Counted from the stretch's first letter, positions 1 through 8,194 are shown. The stretch: 64,000 bases of DNA from an uncultured Lachnospiraceae bacterium (GCA_910589265.1 CAJUTQ010000077.1:33722-97721), one strand, 5' to 3'. The notes: generated by a model from the letters alone, not told the origin. Made by a program: numbers and translations.

Positions 1-16
1 CTGCAATTTCTAACAT
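1..16 (-). CDS. Start of a truncated phage gene (probable tail assembly chaperone)
   Basis: On the minus strand an ATG at 16-14 opens a frame reading M-L-E-I-A before the window edge. It is preceded by a good GGAGG ribosome site about five bases upstream. In siphophages the gene after the major tail protein is usually a tail assembly chaperone, so this is the natural guess. Only five codons are visible, so the call rests on position and ribosome site alone. Confidence 0.35.
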
Positions 17-47
17 TTTTTCCTCCATACTCATACTTTTTATTTTA

Positions 48-578
48 TTATGTAGTTGGTGTGTTTCCAGGATCAGGGTTTGCACCTGTACCTTCTGGCA
101 TCTCGTCTGCTCCCTCATCTGTCAGATCTACCAAAGGACCGTTTCCTTCCAAAGAAATACTATATGTCATTGCAGCGTCAAAAGGTGCTTCTAAAGAATA
201 GTCCGTCACAACTGCCAATCCTCCAAACATACCTTTTTTTGTTTTCATATTAATAATTTTTATACAAACAAGCTCGCTGTCATTGTATGCTTTCCCTAAT
301 TCTCTATGTGTTTCATCGTTTGGTACATATAATCCATCATTGTCAATGCTCCACTCTTTCATCCCGCTGATTTTGGATTTCCAGCCGCCCTTTGTATCTT
401 TACTTGTTACTTCAATGCTCTCTGAAGAACGGTTAATGGTCAGCCCCTGCTGTCCAGAAACAGCAAGCAGCCGTTCTCCTGTACTATTGTAAATAGCAAG
501 AAGAATATCCTTACCTGCTACTGCCTTTGCTCCATTGCTCTCAAAATCACAATACATATTATTTTCAAAATTACTCAT
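48..578 (-). CDS. Phage major tail protein, TP901-1 family
   Basis: A 176-aa protein that resembles the TP901-1/phi13 type major tail protein, the subunit of the non-contractile tail tube. Characteristic stretches are KAVAGKDILL near the N-terminus, GQQGLTINRS around residue 42, and SKDTKGGWKSKISGMKEWSI around residues 58-77. The C-terminus ends in an acidic, Pro/Thr/Gly-rich tail (from about residue 150) that is unlikely to be in the tube core. It lies 13 bp downstream of a DUF3168-like gene and just upstream of another tail gene at the window edge, the normal siphophage order. No capsid genes accompany it within the window. Confidence 0.85.
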   Translation of the reverse strand: MSNFENNMYCDFESNGAKAVAGKDILLAIYNSTGERLLAVSGQQGLTINRSSESIEVTSKDTKGGWKSKISGMKEWSIDNDGLYVPNDETHRELGKAYNDSELVCIKIINMKTKKGMFGGLAVVTDYSLEAPFDAAMTYSISLEGNGPLVDLTDEGADEMPEGTGANPDPGNTPTT

Positions 579-591
579 CTTTTTTCTCCTT

Positions 592-1002
592 TCAATTACA
601 ACACTTTAGTCCATGACAAACTATAAACTCATAGACAAGAGCTATATGTTCTTTTTCCTTTTCTTCTGTTTTTATCATTTCTATTCCTGTATTGGACTGT
701 ACAATAACTTCAAATCCATCTGGCAATGCAATATCCTCTGTCAGTGCCTCTTCCAAACCTTGTAATTGTTCATATACAGAGGAAAGGGAAGCCAAAGGTT
801 CTGCTATGACATGAATCCAAACTGTTAAAACATCCATATACATAGTTTTACTATGGGCAGGTCGTTTATTTATTATCTTTGCCATATAATAAGGGGCCAG
901 GGCATTTTCTGGCGCTGTGTCATAACACAAAAGCCCTGTTTTTTCTTGTATTTTCTTTTGAATTCCAGCAATGAAATCCATATATCCTAGTTGTCCATAC
1001 AT
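592..1002 (-). CDS. Phage tail component, DUF3168/tail-completion-like
   Basis: 136 aa. The position directly before the major tail protein, the size, and the alternating beta/alpha pattern fit the DUF3168 group of tail-terminator or head-tail joining proteins, which cap the tail tube in siphophages. The start at 1002 has GAGGAA about seven bases upstream; a second ATG seven codons in is possible. Two cysteines sit at the extreme C-terminus (LKCCN). Assignment is by synteny and general resemblance rather than a catalytic motif, so the exact family is uncertain. Confidence 0.6.
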   Translation of the reverse strand: MYGQLGYMDFIAGIQKKIQEKTGLLCYDTAPENALAPYYMAKIINKRPAHSKTMYMDVLTVWIHVIAEPLASLSSVYEQLQGLEEALTEDIALPDGFEVIVQSNTGIEMIKTEEKEKEHIALVYEFIVCHGLKCCN

Positions 1003-1036
1003 AAGGTGTTCCTCGCCTTTCTTCCTTGCACTTGTT

Positions 1037-1297
1037 CTATTCTTTTTGCAAATAATCTAAAAGCTCCTCAATGTCAATTGCCCCTGAACGGCGTAAAACA
1101 ACTTGGCTGCCCTCCAAAAGAATAAGGGTGGGCAATCGTTCCACACTGTACTGTTCAGCTATGAAAGGATAATCCTTGGCATTAATATGTTGGATTTTTT
1201 CCTTCCCAGCCAATTGTTCTAAGGGCTCAATAAATTGCTTTTTATAAAACTTGCAGGGGGGACATTCCCTTGCATAAAAATATAAAATCTTTCTCAT
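1037..1297 (-). CDS. Small thioredoxin-fold protein with CPPC active site
   Basis: 86 aa from the second ATG (1297), which has TAGGA eight bases upstream; an ATG two codons earlier is too close to that site. The N-terminus KILYFYARECPPCKFYKK carries a C-x-x-C redox pair, and ERLPTLILL supplies the cis-proline typical of thioredoxins. It probably works as a cytoplasmic disulfide reductant. Phage-borne thioredoxin-like genes occur in Firmicute prophages; here it leads the tail gene block, right after two terminators, so whether it is part of a phage module or the scar of a deletion cannot be decided. Confidence 0.75.
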   Translation of the reverse strand: MRKILYFYARECPPCKFYKKQFIEPLEQLAGKEKIQHINAKDYPFIAEQYSVERLPTLILLEGSQVVLRRSGAIDIEELLDYLQKE

Positions 1298-1523
1298 AGG
1301 CATTTTCCTATCAACATGTTCATCCTTATTTTCTTTATTTTTTTATCTTGCGCCATTTCTCTGTTACTTACTTTATGTTCCCATATCTCATTCCTCCTTT
1401 TTGATTTTTTTAAAATAAAAAAGAGCCCCCACCCAGTACTCTTTTTTTAAAAAGAAAAAAGACACCAGTTCTTTTCTGATGTCCTTTCTCTTTTCTAGTC
1501 TACACTATAACATAGGTGGCATG
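1298..1523. other. Gap between regulator and tail genes
   Basis: About 220 bp without a gene. It holds the tandem terminators and a short AT-rich stretch in front of the thioredoxin gene. In an intact prophage, terminase, portal and capsid genes would normally lie at this point. Confidence 0.6.
1423..1490 (-). terminator. Tandem intrinsic terminators after the ArpU-like gene
   Basis: Read on the minus strand, GACATCAG-AAAAGAA-CTGGTGTC is followed by a run of T (about 1484 to 1460). A second weaker hairpin, GAGTACTGGGTGGGGGCTC followed by TTTTTT, lies at about 1444 to 1420. Together they separate the regulatory genes from the thioredoxin and tail genes. Confidence 0.7.
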
Positions 1524-1925
1524 TCACTTACTGTACAAAAGAAAAAATTTTTTAAATTTATTGGAAACTGTCCTTCTATCTTTGTCTAACTCCTCTCCTA
1601 TAGCTTCCCATGATAGATTATTCACACATCGAAGGCGGAGAATAAGTCTCATCTGAGCATCTTCCACTCCCTGGAGAAATTCCTCGAAATTTTTTCTCTC
1701 TACCTGAAGTTTATATAAATTTTCATTTAGAAGATTTTGTAATTCCTCTTCTTTTATTAAATATTCATCCATCCAATTTTTGTATCCTCCTTTTCCATTA
1801 GGCATACCTGTCAGATTTGTTGCCTTAACATACCTTCTCTCCTCTTTTAATCTTGCTAAATCTAATTGTAGCGCTTTAATTTCCATATGAATATAATATA
1901 TTTGACAAGCTTGTTCAAATGTCAT
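1524..1925 (-). CDS. ArpU/RinA-like phage late transcription activator (DUF1492-type)
   Basis: 133 aa. A charged, coiled-coil-like N-terminal region (about residues 10-85) precedes a sigma-70 region 4-like helix-turn-helix near residues 90-130, with LRLRCVNNLSWEAIGEELDKD and RRTVSNKFKKF. This is the layout of ArpU/RinA-type proteins that switch on phage packaging and structural genes. Its start overlaps the stop of the upstream small gene by four bases (ATGA), so the two are translated together. It is followed by terminators and then, unusually, directly by tail genes. Confidence 0.75.
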   Translation of the reverse strand: MTFEQACQIYYIHMEIKALQLDLARLKEERRYVKATNLTGMPNGKGGYKNWMDEYLIKEEELQNLLNENLYKLQVERKNFEEFLQGVEDAQMRLILRLRCVNNLSWEAIGEELDKDRRTVSNKFKKFFLLYSK

Positions 1926-2080
1926 GCCTCTTCATCTCCTTCCATGAGATTTTTATCATTTTCTCTTTGCCTAATGACTTTATCTATTTTATTTTTATAA
2001 ATTCCTTTTACCTTTCCGTCTTGTATGCAAACAAATTTATTCTCCCTTTCATACATCTTTATACAATCTTCTACAGTCAT
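1922..2080 (-). CDS. Small phage-region hypothetical protein
   Basis: A 52-aa protein if started at the ATG at 2080 (M-T-V-E-D-C-I-K-M), which has AAGGA nine bases upstream; an upstream extension to 2143 is possible but lacks a good ribosome site. It is strongly charged, with a central FVCIQDGKVKGIYKNK strand pattern. I recognise no family. Translational overlap with the ArpU-like gene suggests an early or regulatory phage protein. Confidence 0.55.
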   Translation of the reverse strand: MTVEDCIKMYERENKFVCIQDGKVKGIYKNKIDKVIRQRENDKNLMEGDEEA

Positions 2081-2143
2081 TATGTATTCATCCTTTTCCA
2101 CTATCCTATCCTCTCTTTCCTTTCTTTTACCTTTACAAAACAA

Positions 2144-2371
2144 TTATTCAAAATATTGAACTTTTGGTGTAAAAAAATAGGTTTGAATATCCTTTTCTTC
2201 TAAATCAAGAAGTTTCATAGCTTTGCATATATCCACCTGAGTCCAAGCTCTTTTTCCATTTAACTTTAAAGATAATGTACGGTTTGACCACCCTATTGTT
2301 AAAGCAAAGTTACTTTGACTTTTATATTTTTCTTTGATTTTTCCTTTCAGCTTGTTATAATCAAATAACAT
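2144..2371 (-). CDS. Cro-like phage regulator, DUF739 family
   Basis: 75 aa with the compact helix-turn-helix of the DUF739 group: MLFDYNKLKGKIKEK, then the recognition region TIGWSNRTLSLKLNGKRAWTQ (about residues 26-46). These proteins sit opposite the CI-type repressor in Firmicute prophages and act like Cro. Here the gene is divergent from the CI-like gene at 2632, with its own TTGACA-17-TAGGAT promoter (about 2446 to 2418) and a repressor operator just downstream of the -10. Confidence 0.8.
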   Translation of the reverse strand: MLFDYNKLKGKIKEKYKSQSNFALTIGWSNRTLSLKLNGKRAWTQVDICKAMKLLDLEEKDIQTYFFTPKVQYFE

Positions 2372-2394
2372 CTTTTCACCCTCCTCTTCTTTTA

Positions 2395-2513
2395 GTTCAA
2401 TATATTTAACTTTTGTTATCCTATCATTGTTTTTTTACATTGTCAACAAAAATTCAAATTATTTAACTAAAACAGTATATTATATTGAACTTCTTAAAAA
2501 AATTTGGTATAAT
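2395..2513. promoter_or_regulatory. Divergent phage genetic switch: two promoters and three operators
   Basis: Plus promoter: TTGAAC (2485-2490), 17 bp, TATAAT (2508-2513), driving the CI-like gene. Minus promoter: TTGACA (complement of 2441-2446), 17 bp, TAGGAT (complement of 2418-2423), driving the Cro-like gene. Three related 16-bp sites are visible: GTTCAATATATTTAAC (2395-2410), ATTCAAATTATTTAAC (2452-2467) and, inverted, GTATATTATATTGAAC (2475-2490). The first overlaps the minus start site and the third covers the plus -35, as expected of a lambda-type switch. Confidence 0.7.
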
Positions 2514-2574
2514 AAATTAGAAAGTATGTTTGAAAGAATAAAAGTAAACACTATGTAAAAGTATAGATTAAGAA

Positions 2575-2604
2575 GCTTCTTCATTATAGAAGAAGCCCTT
2601 TTAG
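2575..2604 (+). promoter_or_regulatory. Stem-loop in the leader of the CI-like gene
   Basis: GCTTCTTC (2575-2582), loop ATTATA, GAAGAAGC (2589-2596), then CCTTTTAG. This terminator-like hairpin lies between the plus promoter and the start codon, so it could attenuate repressor expression or simply stabilise the leader. Confidence 0.5.
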
Positions 2605-2631
2605 ACATACTTGTAGAAAGGCGGTATCCCA

Positions 2632-3165
2632 TTGAAACGTGAAAATACATCAAGACGACTTAAGCAGCTCATGGAGGAAAGAAATTTAAGACAGGTTGAT
2701 CTTTTAAATCTTATTCTTCCTCTGTGTAACAAGTACCATATCAAAATGAACAAGTCCGACATTAGTCAATATGTATCTGGGAAAAATGAACCCAGCCAGG
2801 AAAAATTAGTAATGCTGGGAATGGCTTTACATGTGAGTGAAGCTTGGCTAATGGGTTTTGATGTACCAATGGAAAGAAATTCTTCCTATTTTCTTGACTC
2901 TTCTGAAGAAATACATGAATTATTAGACTATTATCATCGTTTAAATCATACTGGTCAGAAGGAGGCAATCAAACGGATTAAGGAGCTTTCCCATTTAGAA
3001 ATCTATACTGGCAAAGAAGAAGAACCATCCAATCTTATCCTTGCCGCTCATGAATGCAAAGATGCCACTAAAGAAGGCATAGAAGAGGATATTGCTCTCA
3101 TCAAACATCGGTTAAAGAAACTAGAGAGGAGGAATTCATTTGAATTACCAGGAACTCATTCATGA
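2632..3165 (+). CDS. CI-like XRE-family phage repressor
   Basis: 177 aa beginning with TTG at 2632, preceded by AAAGGCGG about nine bases upstream. The N-terminal XRE helix-turn-helix (about residues 8-75) includes RQVDLLNLI, SDISQYVSGKNEPSQEKL and the typical VSEAWLMGFDVPM linker. The C-terminal half is helical and charged, and lacks a recognisable LexA-type peptidase. Such repressors are cleaved or released by a partner ImmA-type metallopeptidase rather than by self-cleavage, and one is encoded next door with a 26-bp overlap. It likely binds the three 16-bp sites in the divergent promoter region. Confidence 0.85.
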   Translation: MKRENTSRRLKQLMEERNLRQVDLLNLILPLCNKYHIKMNKSDISQYVSGKNEPSQEKLVMLGMALHVSEAWLMGFDVPMERNSSYFLDSSEEIHELLDYYHRLNHTGQKEAIKRIKELSHLEIYTGKEEEPSNLILAAHECKDATKEGIEEDIALIKHRLKKLERRNSFELPGTHS

Positions 3166-3595
3166 ATGTGAAGAGTCAGGCGTTACAGTAGAAGAATATC
3201 CCCTTCAATCCCATGATGGATTGTACTGTAACAATTTAATACTCATCAATCAATCATTAGGTGACAATACTGCAAAAAAATGCATTTTGGCTGAAGAACT
3301 AGGTCATCATTTCACTGCAACACAAAACATCTTAGATCAAAGTATTGTAACAAACCGCAAGGAGGAAAGGCTTGGCCGGATATGGGGATATAACAAACTC
3401 ATAGGACTCTATGGTATCATTCATGCATATCGAAATAAATGCCAAAATCTATACGATACCGCCGACTATTTAGGTGTGACAACAGAATATTTGCAGGAGG
3501 CTATCTCCCATTATCGTTCAAAATATGGAGTATGTACAAAAATTGGTTATTATTTAATCCATTTTGAACCTTATTTAGAGGTAGAGCTCCTATAA
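3140..3595 (+). CDS. ImmA/IrrE-type metallopeptidase (DUF955)
   Basis: 151 aa, TTG start at 3140 with GAGAGGAGG seven bases upstream, overlapping the end of the repressor gene. Residues around 50-58 read LAEELGHHF, the phage-type version of the ImmA zinc motif in which the helix carries E-x-x-H-H. These enzymes inactivate a CI-like repressor after DNA damage or quorum signals, as ImmA does for ImmR in ICEBs1. The tight coupling with the upstream repressor supports that role. It is short but in the normal range for the phage subgroup. Confidence 0.85.
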   Translation: MNYQELIHECEESGVTVEEYPLQSHDGLYCNNLILINQSLGDNTAKKCILAEELGHHFTATQNILDQSIVTNRKEERLGRIWGYNKLIGLYGIIHAYRNKCQNLYDTADYLGVTTEYLQEAISHYRSKYGVCTKIGYYLIHFEPYLEVELL

Positions 3596-3690
3596 TTTTT
3601 TTATTTCTATGTCCTCCATTTTAGTAGCTAATAAATCAATGATGTAACTATTCATCTTCTATGTTTACTCCCAATGGACAAGGATATATA

Positions 3691-3716
3691 GGGGAGATTC
3701 TATCTCCCCTGGCGCT
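3691..3716 (+). terminator. Stem-loop after the repressor-protease operon
   Basis: GGGGAGA (3691-3697), loop TTCTA, TCTCCCC (3703-3709), with a T-run about eight bases further on (3717 onward). It probably ends the plus-strand operon, although the distance to the T-run is longer than usual. The rest of 3596-3917 shows no gene that I can support. Confidence 0.5.
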
Positions 3717-3917
3717 GTTTTTATTGTACATCTCTTCTTTTTGCAACAAGTGCCCATTTTCCCCAATACTTTTCTTTCATATAAAACTACCTAAAAAAAA
3801 CATCTGGACATTCTATTTCCAAATGTTTTCATAATTTCTGACTCATTAACCAAAGAGCAATGGATATCTCCTGGTGTTTTTGTTGAACGAAGAATGTTTC
3901 ATTATTATCCTGACAGC

Positions 3918-4429
3918 CTATAAATGTTCTGTCTTAAAGGTATTATATCCTTCATATTCATAACTTATATCAATACCTTGCATATACATTTCTCTATCAT
4001 GGAGCCTATCTGTAAGTGCCCTTTTCAGTAAAACTTTGATTTCCACGTCTTTAATAGGGCTTCTTTCCATTGCAAGTGAATAATCCTCTTTATCTACCTT
4101 ATTCCAATCTATAACAAAATGTATCTCTTTTTTAAAATGAAATCAAGCCATATACGTATGCTTCTGACATTTCCTTCAGCAAAAGGATAAATGGTGAGCA
4201 GCTGATAATGAACCATTGCTGCGATAATTAGCGGATGGTCATCTGTGGTATTCACATAGTTTGTCAATTCATCCAGAAGCATTGGAGTATCGGTATACTC
4301 TAGCGGTATATATTCTGGCTGTCCTGTTTGTGCTTCATAGACTGCAAACAAAACTCCCGGAGGCACTGGTTTCCGCAGACTGATTTTCTCCTTGGAGGCA
4401 CCCTTTTCCACAATCTTGTTAGAAGTCAA
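3918..4429 (-). pseudogene. Decayed Fic-family protein, C-terminal half, frameshifted
   Basis: The first part (4429 to about 4136) encodes a Fic-domain segment ending in YPFAEGNVR. The AMP-transferase motif HPFxxGNGR is thus damaged at both the catalytic His (Tyr) and the second Gly (Val). The frame then stops, but a -1 shift at the A6 run near 4130-4136 reopens a continuation that ends at 3918 and contains VDKEDYSLAMERSPIKD, then LTDRLHDREMYMQGIDISY and EGYNTF, the classic C-terminus of Firmicute Fic proteins. The N-terminal part (KPVPPGVLFAVYEAQTGQPE) looks like a different Fic subclass, so the pseudogene appears chimeric. Confidence 0.7.
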
Positions 4430-4479
4430 GAAGGAAACTCAATCAAGTAACAGCGTGACGCAGAACTTTTTATTAGCAA

Positions 4480-4610
4480 GGGAGAGTGCCCATTGATTAT
4501 TAAAGATTGTCCGGGACACAAAAAATCCAGACAACTTTAAAAACCTATGAGCATCTATATCCGAACAGTAGTTTTGAAGTTGCAAAGAACTGATCGGTAT
4601 GCTCAGTTAC
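4480..4610 (+). pseudogene. Remnant of a tyrosine integrase C-terminus
   Basis: Reading the plus strand in the frame of 4540-4595 gives IQTTLKTYEHLYPNSSFEVA, the hallmark end of phage tyrosine recombinases, including the T-Y-x-H-L nucleophile region. Just upstream, other frames give LLARESA and KDCPGHK, which match the parts before LGHK in such enzymes, so several indels break the frame. After VAK a one-base shift restores an E-L reading. It sits downstream of the repressor-protease genes in the same orientation, where a prophage integrase would be expected. Confidence 0.65.
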
Positions 4611-4658
4611 ACTTCTGCAATTCATCAGTATGCTAATCACATTACACCATTGCTAACT

Positions 4659-5309
4659 CTACATAATACTTGAATAATCAGAAAATATATGACGTAACTC
4701 TACCTCACCCGACTGTATTTGATAAATACATTTATAACTTTCTGTCACACTTCCGTTTCCTACAAGTTCAAATTCCCCATGCATATGCTCATCTAAATCC
4801 GCATTTTGAATGCTCTCAATCAACTGAGCATTAACAGACATATCAATCTTTTTTACGACAAAGCCGAGCATTATATTTCTACCATAATATGAAGAATATT
4901 TTTGCGTAGTAAACCTAGCAACACCTTCTTTTACAAATTTTTTATTCAAGTCGGAGGTTCCATCAATTCTCTTGCATTCTATGATATAGTATGCATCTTC
5001 TTTTTCAAAATCACTTTTTAACAGAATACGAATATCAACTCTACCAATATGATGTCCATTTCCAGCATAATTCTCTGGCACTTCAAGATCAAACCTATAG
5101 TTCGACATATCATAAGAAACTTTCTGCTTTCTTAGATATTCCTCGAGCATAATACTTCTAATTTTATTCTCGTCATTTGGCAATTTTAATTGCTTTTTCT
5201 CATAATCTTCTACAACCAACTCACATATGTCCAGAATATAATTTGTTATTTTTTCAAAATTTGCCCGACATAACGCCTCTAAAATATCCTTATTTAATAC
5301 GCCGCTCAT
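4659..5309 (-). CDS. PD-(D/E)XK nuclease-like partner of the methyltransferase
   Basis: 216 aa. A mixed helical N-terminus is followed by the nuclease-like signature GRVDIRIL (Asp92) and YYIIECKRI (Glu111-x-Lys113), the D...E-x-K arrangement of the PD-(D/E)XK fold. The gene overlaps the upstream methyltransferase by four bases (ATGA), which implies coupled translation. The likely role is the restriction subunit of an R-M system; alternatively it is a structural subunit with a relict nuclease fold. No helicase or specificity subunit accompanies it. I know no gene name for it. Confidence 0.65.
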   Translation of the reverse strand: MSGVLNKDILEALCRANFEKITNYILDICELVVEDYEKKQLKLPNDENKIRSIMLEEYLRKQKVSYDMSNYRFDLEVPENYAGNGHHIGRVDIRILLKSDFEKEDAYYIIECKRIDGTSDLNKKFVKEGVARFTTQKYSSYYGRNIMLGFVVKKIDMSVNAQLIESIQNADLDEHMHGEFELVGNGSVTESYKCIYQIQSGEVELRHIFSDYSSIM

Positions 5310-8194
5310 CTACAGTCCTCCTTTCCCAGAAGCACTGCATTTAAGACTTTATGACTATCTTTTATAGCCATTGCAGGATGCCAATTCTTAGACTCTATGG
5401 GTTTTACAATTACAAATGAGTTTTCTGAAAATTCCACAATGTTTTTTGTTTGATAAAAACAGTCATTCAACTGATAAATCATAAAATCAGTAAGTAAGTC
5501 AATATTTTCATCGACGTTATCAAGAACACGAACACTCTTTACAATCTTCTCAAAAGAAAGTTTTACTTGCAAAGCAGCAAATTTTCCTTTTATATCTGGG
5601 TAAAGATTTATTGCATAGTAAACCTTACTTTGTCTAAAATGATCATCCCATATCTTAGATAATATCGATGCATACTCTTGCATCATTTTTACATCGCATT
5701 TTGTCTCACGATACGTTCCACAAAGCATAGGAATTTGAATAGATAGAGTATAATCAACAAAGCAATTATCTTGCAAATCATACATTTTCATAACACATTT
5801 GTTTATAGCAGTTTTTAATTCGTCCCTGGATTCCTTACATTCTGCTTTCTGTATCTCTTCAACCAATTTTACAAGTTCATCACTATATGCATATGGATAG
5901 TTAGCTAACTCTTCCAAAAAAACCTGTTCTCTTTCTATTCCTGCCGAAGACCCCAGCATTAAATTGAAATACGAAAATAGTGAAGAATTAAGCAAACCGC
6001 ATAAATTTAACAAAACTTTTTTATCAGCTTCCAATCCTTTTATGCAATTTATCGTCTCTCTATATAGAAAATCTTTTTCCACATATACTGCCCTTATAGA
6101 ATAATCTGCACAATCTAGGCCTTTTTTAAAAAGAACATATGGCGCTTTATATATTTCTTGGATTCTAGGACGATGTATTTTGGCTTTATTAAATATTGAA
6201 TACGAATTATCATTACAATAAAAATGATCTATTGCATCATCAGAATTTAAAATTTTTCTTCCAACCAAATGTGAAGAATCCTTTTTATCACCATCATTAT
6301 CTTGGAGACCTTTTTTCATTATCAAATTGTGAGCGGATGCAATATCCTTAATAGTTCTAAAATTCTCACGCATATCGCTGAGCAAGTCAAAATCCCAATA
6401 CCCTCCATAAACCAACATTTTCCACAAATCATCATTCTCCAAGAATAATTTCTGTTTCACGTACTTAATATCATCAGGTTCGATCATAATTATGCCAAAT
6501 AAGTGCAAGTACTTATTTGGTTTTAAACTTATATATTCCACTTTATGATTCGAAGAACTTTTTTTACATAGAAAAGACAGCACTGCTGCTGGAGCTATTG
6601 CACCTTTAAAAATTTGTTTCCTTACAGCAGATATTTCTAATACTTGCTCTAGTTGTATATTAGTTAATAATTTTTTTCTTAAATCTACAGAAGGTCGCTT
6701 TCCTTTATATAGTATTTTTGAAGGAATTACTAAACTACATTCTGTATCTGATTTTCCAATTTCCTGAACCTTCAATAAAAATGCAACACAAATTTCTCCG
6801 TTCTGTGCAACAACCTTCCTATCTGCACAATACTTCTTATAATTTTGCTGCTTAACGTTTCCCCATGGTGGATTTCCCAAGATAAATTTGAAGATCACAT
6901 TTTCAATTGGCCTCATTTTTTCTTCATCAAAAAAATCTCCATAGAGAATATTTTCATTTTTTAATAAAGGCAATTTAAACTCTTCTAAATTTTTAGGATC
7001 TTGATAGTCAAAAAGCGTAACATAAAGAGAAAAAATTGTAACATCTACCGCCTCTTCATTATAATCCACACCGTATATATTTTCCTTAACCAATTCATTA
7101 ATTTTGTTCTTATCTTGCAAAAAACCGTTTGTTTCAGCATTACGTTCCAGTATCTTTTGGAGAAATTTAACTAAAAAAATACCCGACCCACAAGAAGGAT
7201 CTAATACCTTACACTTTTTCTCATTAACAAGATACTTACCAACCGTTCGATTTATAATGTAATCTACTAAATATTCAGGCGTGTAAAATGCCTTGTCTTT
7301 ATCTTGTTTTTCTTTACCTAACAATATCTCGTAGATATTACTTATTAATTCAATTGGAATAATATTAAAATCATAAAAAGGGAACAAGCATAATTGACCT
7401 GTTTTCATCTCCTCCTTAGCTGTTAAAAAATCATGTAACATAGAAAGAGACGCTTCTGTTATTTCACTCCTTTCTTTCTGCTCATTAATTTCAAATAGAT
7501 TACCATTAAATTTATCTTTCAAATATTTGATTAATTCAACATATTTATCCTTATCTTGAATAATATTCAGAAAAATTTCCTGCGAATGATTAATATCATT
7601 ATTAAGTCCCATATATCCAATATTAACACCACGATCAATCAAATAGCGAATAAACAACACTCGCAGCATCAGCTTATTTGCAAAGGAAATTTTATATTCG
7701 TCCTTTAACCTTTGGGTAATATATCTAAGATTTTCAACTAAAAATTCATTTAAATTCTTTTTACCCATGCTTTTCTCATAAAGGTCTAGTGACAAACTAT
7801 TAGTCACATTCCAATACGAAAATGCGTTTTTTTCATTACACTGACCCAAATCATATGCAACAACATCTCGCAATCTGATTTTTTTATCAGCATCTAAAAC
7901 CATACTTTTTCCATTATAGATTTTAATATAGTTACCTTCATCAGAGATAACAACTGGCATTTGTGCATTCCATATTTTCCCGTGGATATCTATGTTCCCC
8001 CGACTGTTTAAATCATCAAAAAAAACTGTAAATGCATTACCGTCTACAATATAAGCAGCATAAGGAGCCAATTCGAGCAACACTCTTCTATTGTGCCATG
8101 ATAAATCAGTACATTTATCAATATCGGATAAATAGAATAATTTTTCTGACTTATTATACCCTAATCTCTGAATAACCGTTTCGATAGTGCTCAT
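5306..8194 (-). CDS. Large N6-adenine DNA methyltransferase (Eco57I/type IIG-like)
   Basis: 962 aa. An N-terminal region of about 300 residues precedes a helix with the F-Y-T-P element (about 303-306), SAM-binding motif I VLDPSCGSGIF (about 330-340) and catalytic motif IV NPPWGN (about 441-446), which mark an adenine-N6 methylase of the gamma class. The C-terminal 450 residues probably hold the target recognition domain. I do not see a clear D...ExK nuclease motif in the N-terminus; that motif lies in the next gene, so methylation and cutting appear to be split. It has a good GGGAG ribosome site and lies between Fic pseudogene pieces, so it was probably acquired. Confidence 0.85.
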   Translation of the reverse strand: MSTIETVIQRLGYNKSEKLFYLSDIDKCTDLSWHNRRVLLELAPYAAYIVDGNAFTVFFDDLNSRGNIDIHGKIWNAQMPVVISDEGNYIKIYNGKSMVLDADKKIRLRDVVAYDLGQCNEKNAFSYWNVTNSLSLDLYEKSMGKKNLNEFLVENLRYITQRLKDEYKISFANKLMLRVLFIRYLIDRGVNIGYMGLNNDINHSQEIFLNIIQDKDKYVELIKYLKDKFNGNLFEINEQKERSEITEASLSMLHDFLTAKEEMKTGQLCLFPFYDFNIIPIELISNIYEILLGKEKQDKDKAFYTPEYLVDYIINRTVGKYLVNEKKCKVLDPSCGSGIFLVKFLQKILERNAETNGFLQDKNKINELVKENIYGVDYNEEAVDVTIFSLYVTLFDYQDPKNLEEFKLPLLKNENILYGDFFDEEKMRPIENVIFKFILGNPPWGNVKQQNYKKYCADRKVVAQNGEICVAFLLKVQEIGKSDTECSLVIPSKILYKGKRPSVDLRKKLLTNIQLEQVLEISAVRKQIFKGAIAPAAVLSFLCKKSSSNHKVEYISLKPNKYLHLFGIIMIEPDDIKYVKQKLFLENDDLWKMLVYGGYWDFDLLSDMRENFRTIKDIASAHNLIMKKGLQDNDGDKKDSSHLVGRKILNSDDAIDHFYCNDNSYSIFNKAKIHRPRIQEIYKAPYVLFKKGLDCADYSIRAVYVEKDFLYRETINCIKGLEADKKVLLNLCGLLNSSLFSYFNLMLGSSAGIEREQVFLEELANYPYAYSDELVKLVEEIQKAECKESRDELKTAINKCVMKMYDLQDNCFVDYTLSIQIPMLCGTYRETKCDVKMMQEYASILSKIWDDHFRQSKVYYAINLYPDIKGKFAALQVKLSFEKIVKSVRVLDNVDENIDLLTDFMIYQLNDCFYQTKNIVEFSENSFVIVKPIESKNWHPAMAIKDSHKVLNAVLLGKEDCR

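Noticed and set aside
4659..8194. BREX or DISARM defence island
   Set aside because: No PglZ, BrxC-like ATPase, helicase or DrmA/B genes adjoin; only two genes are present.
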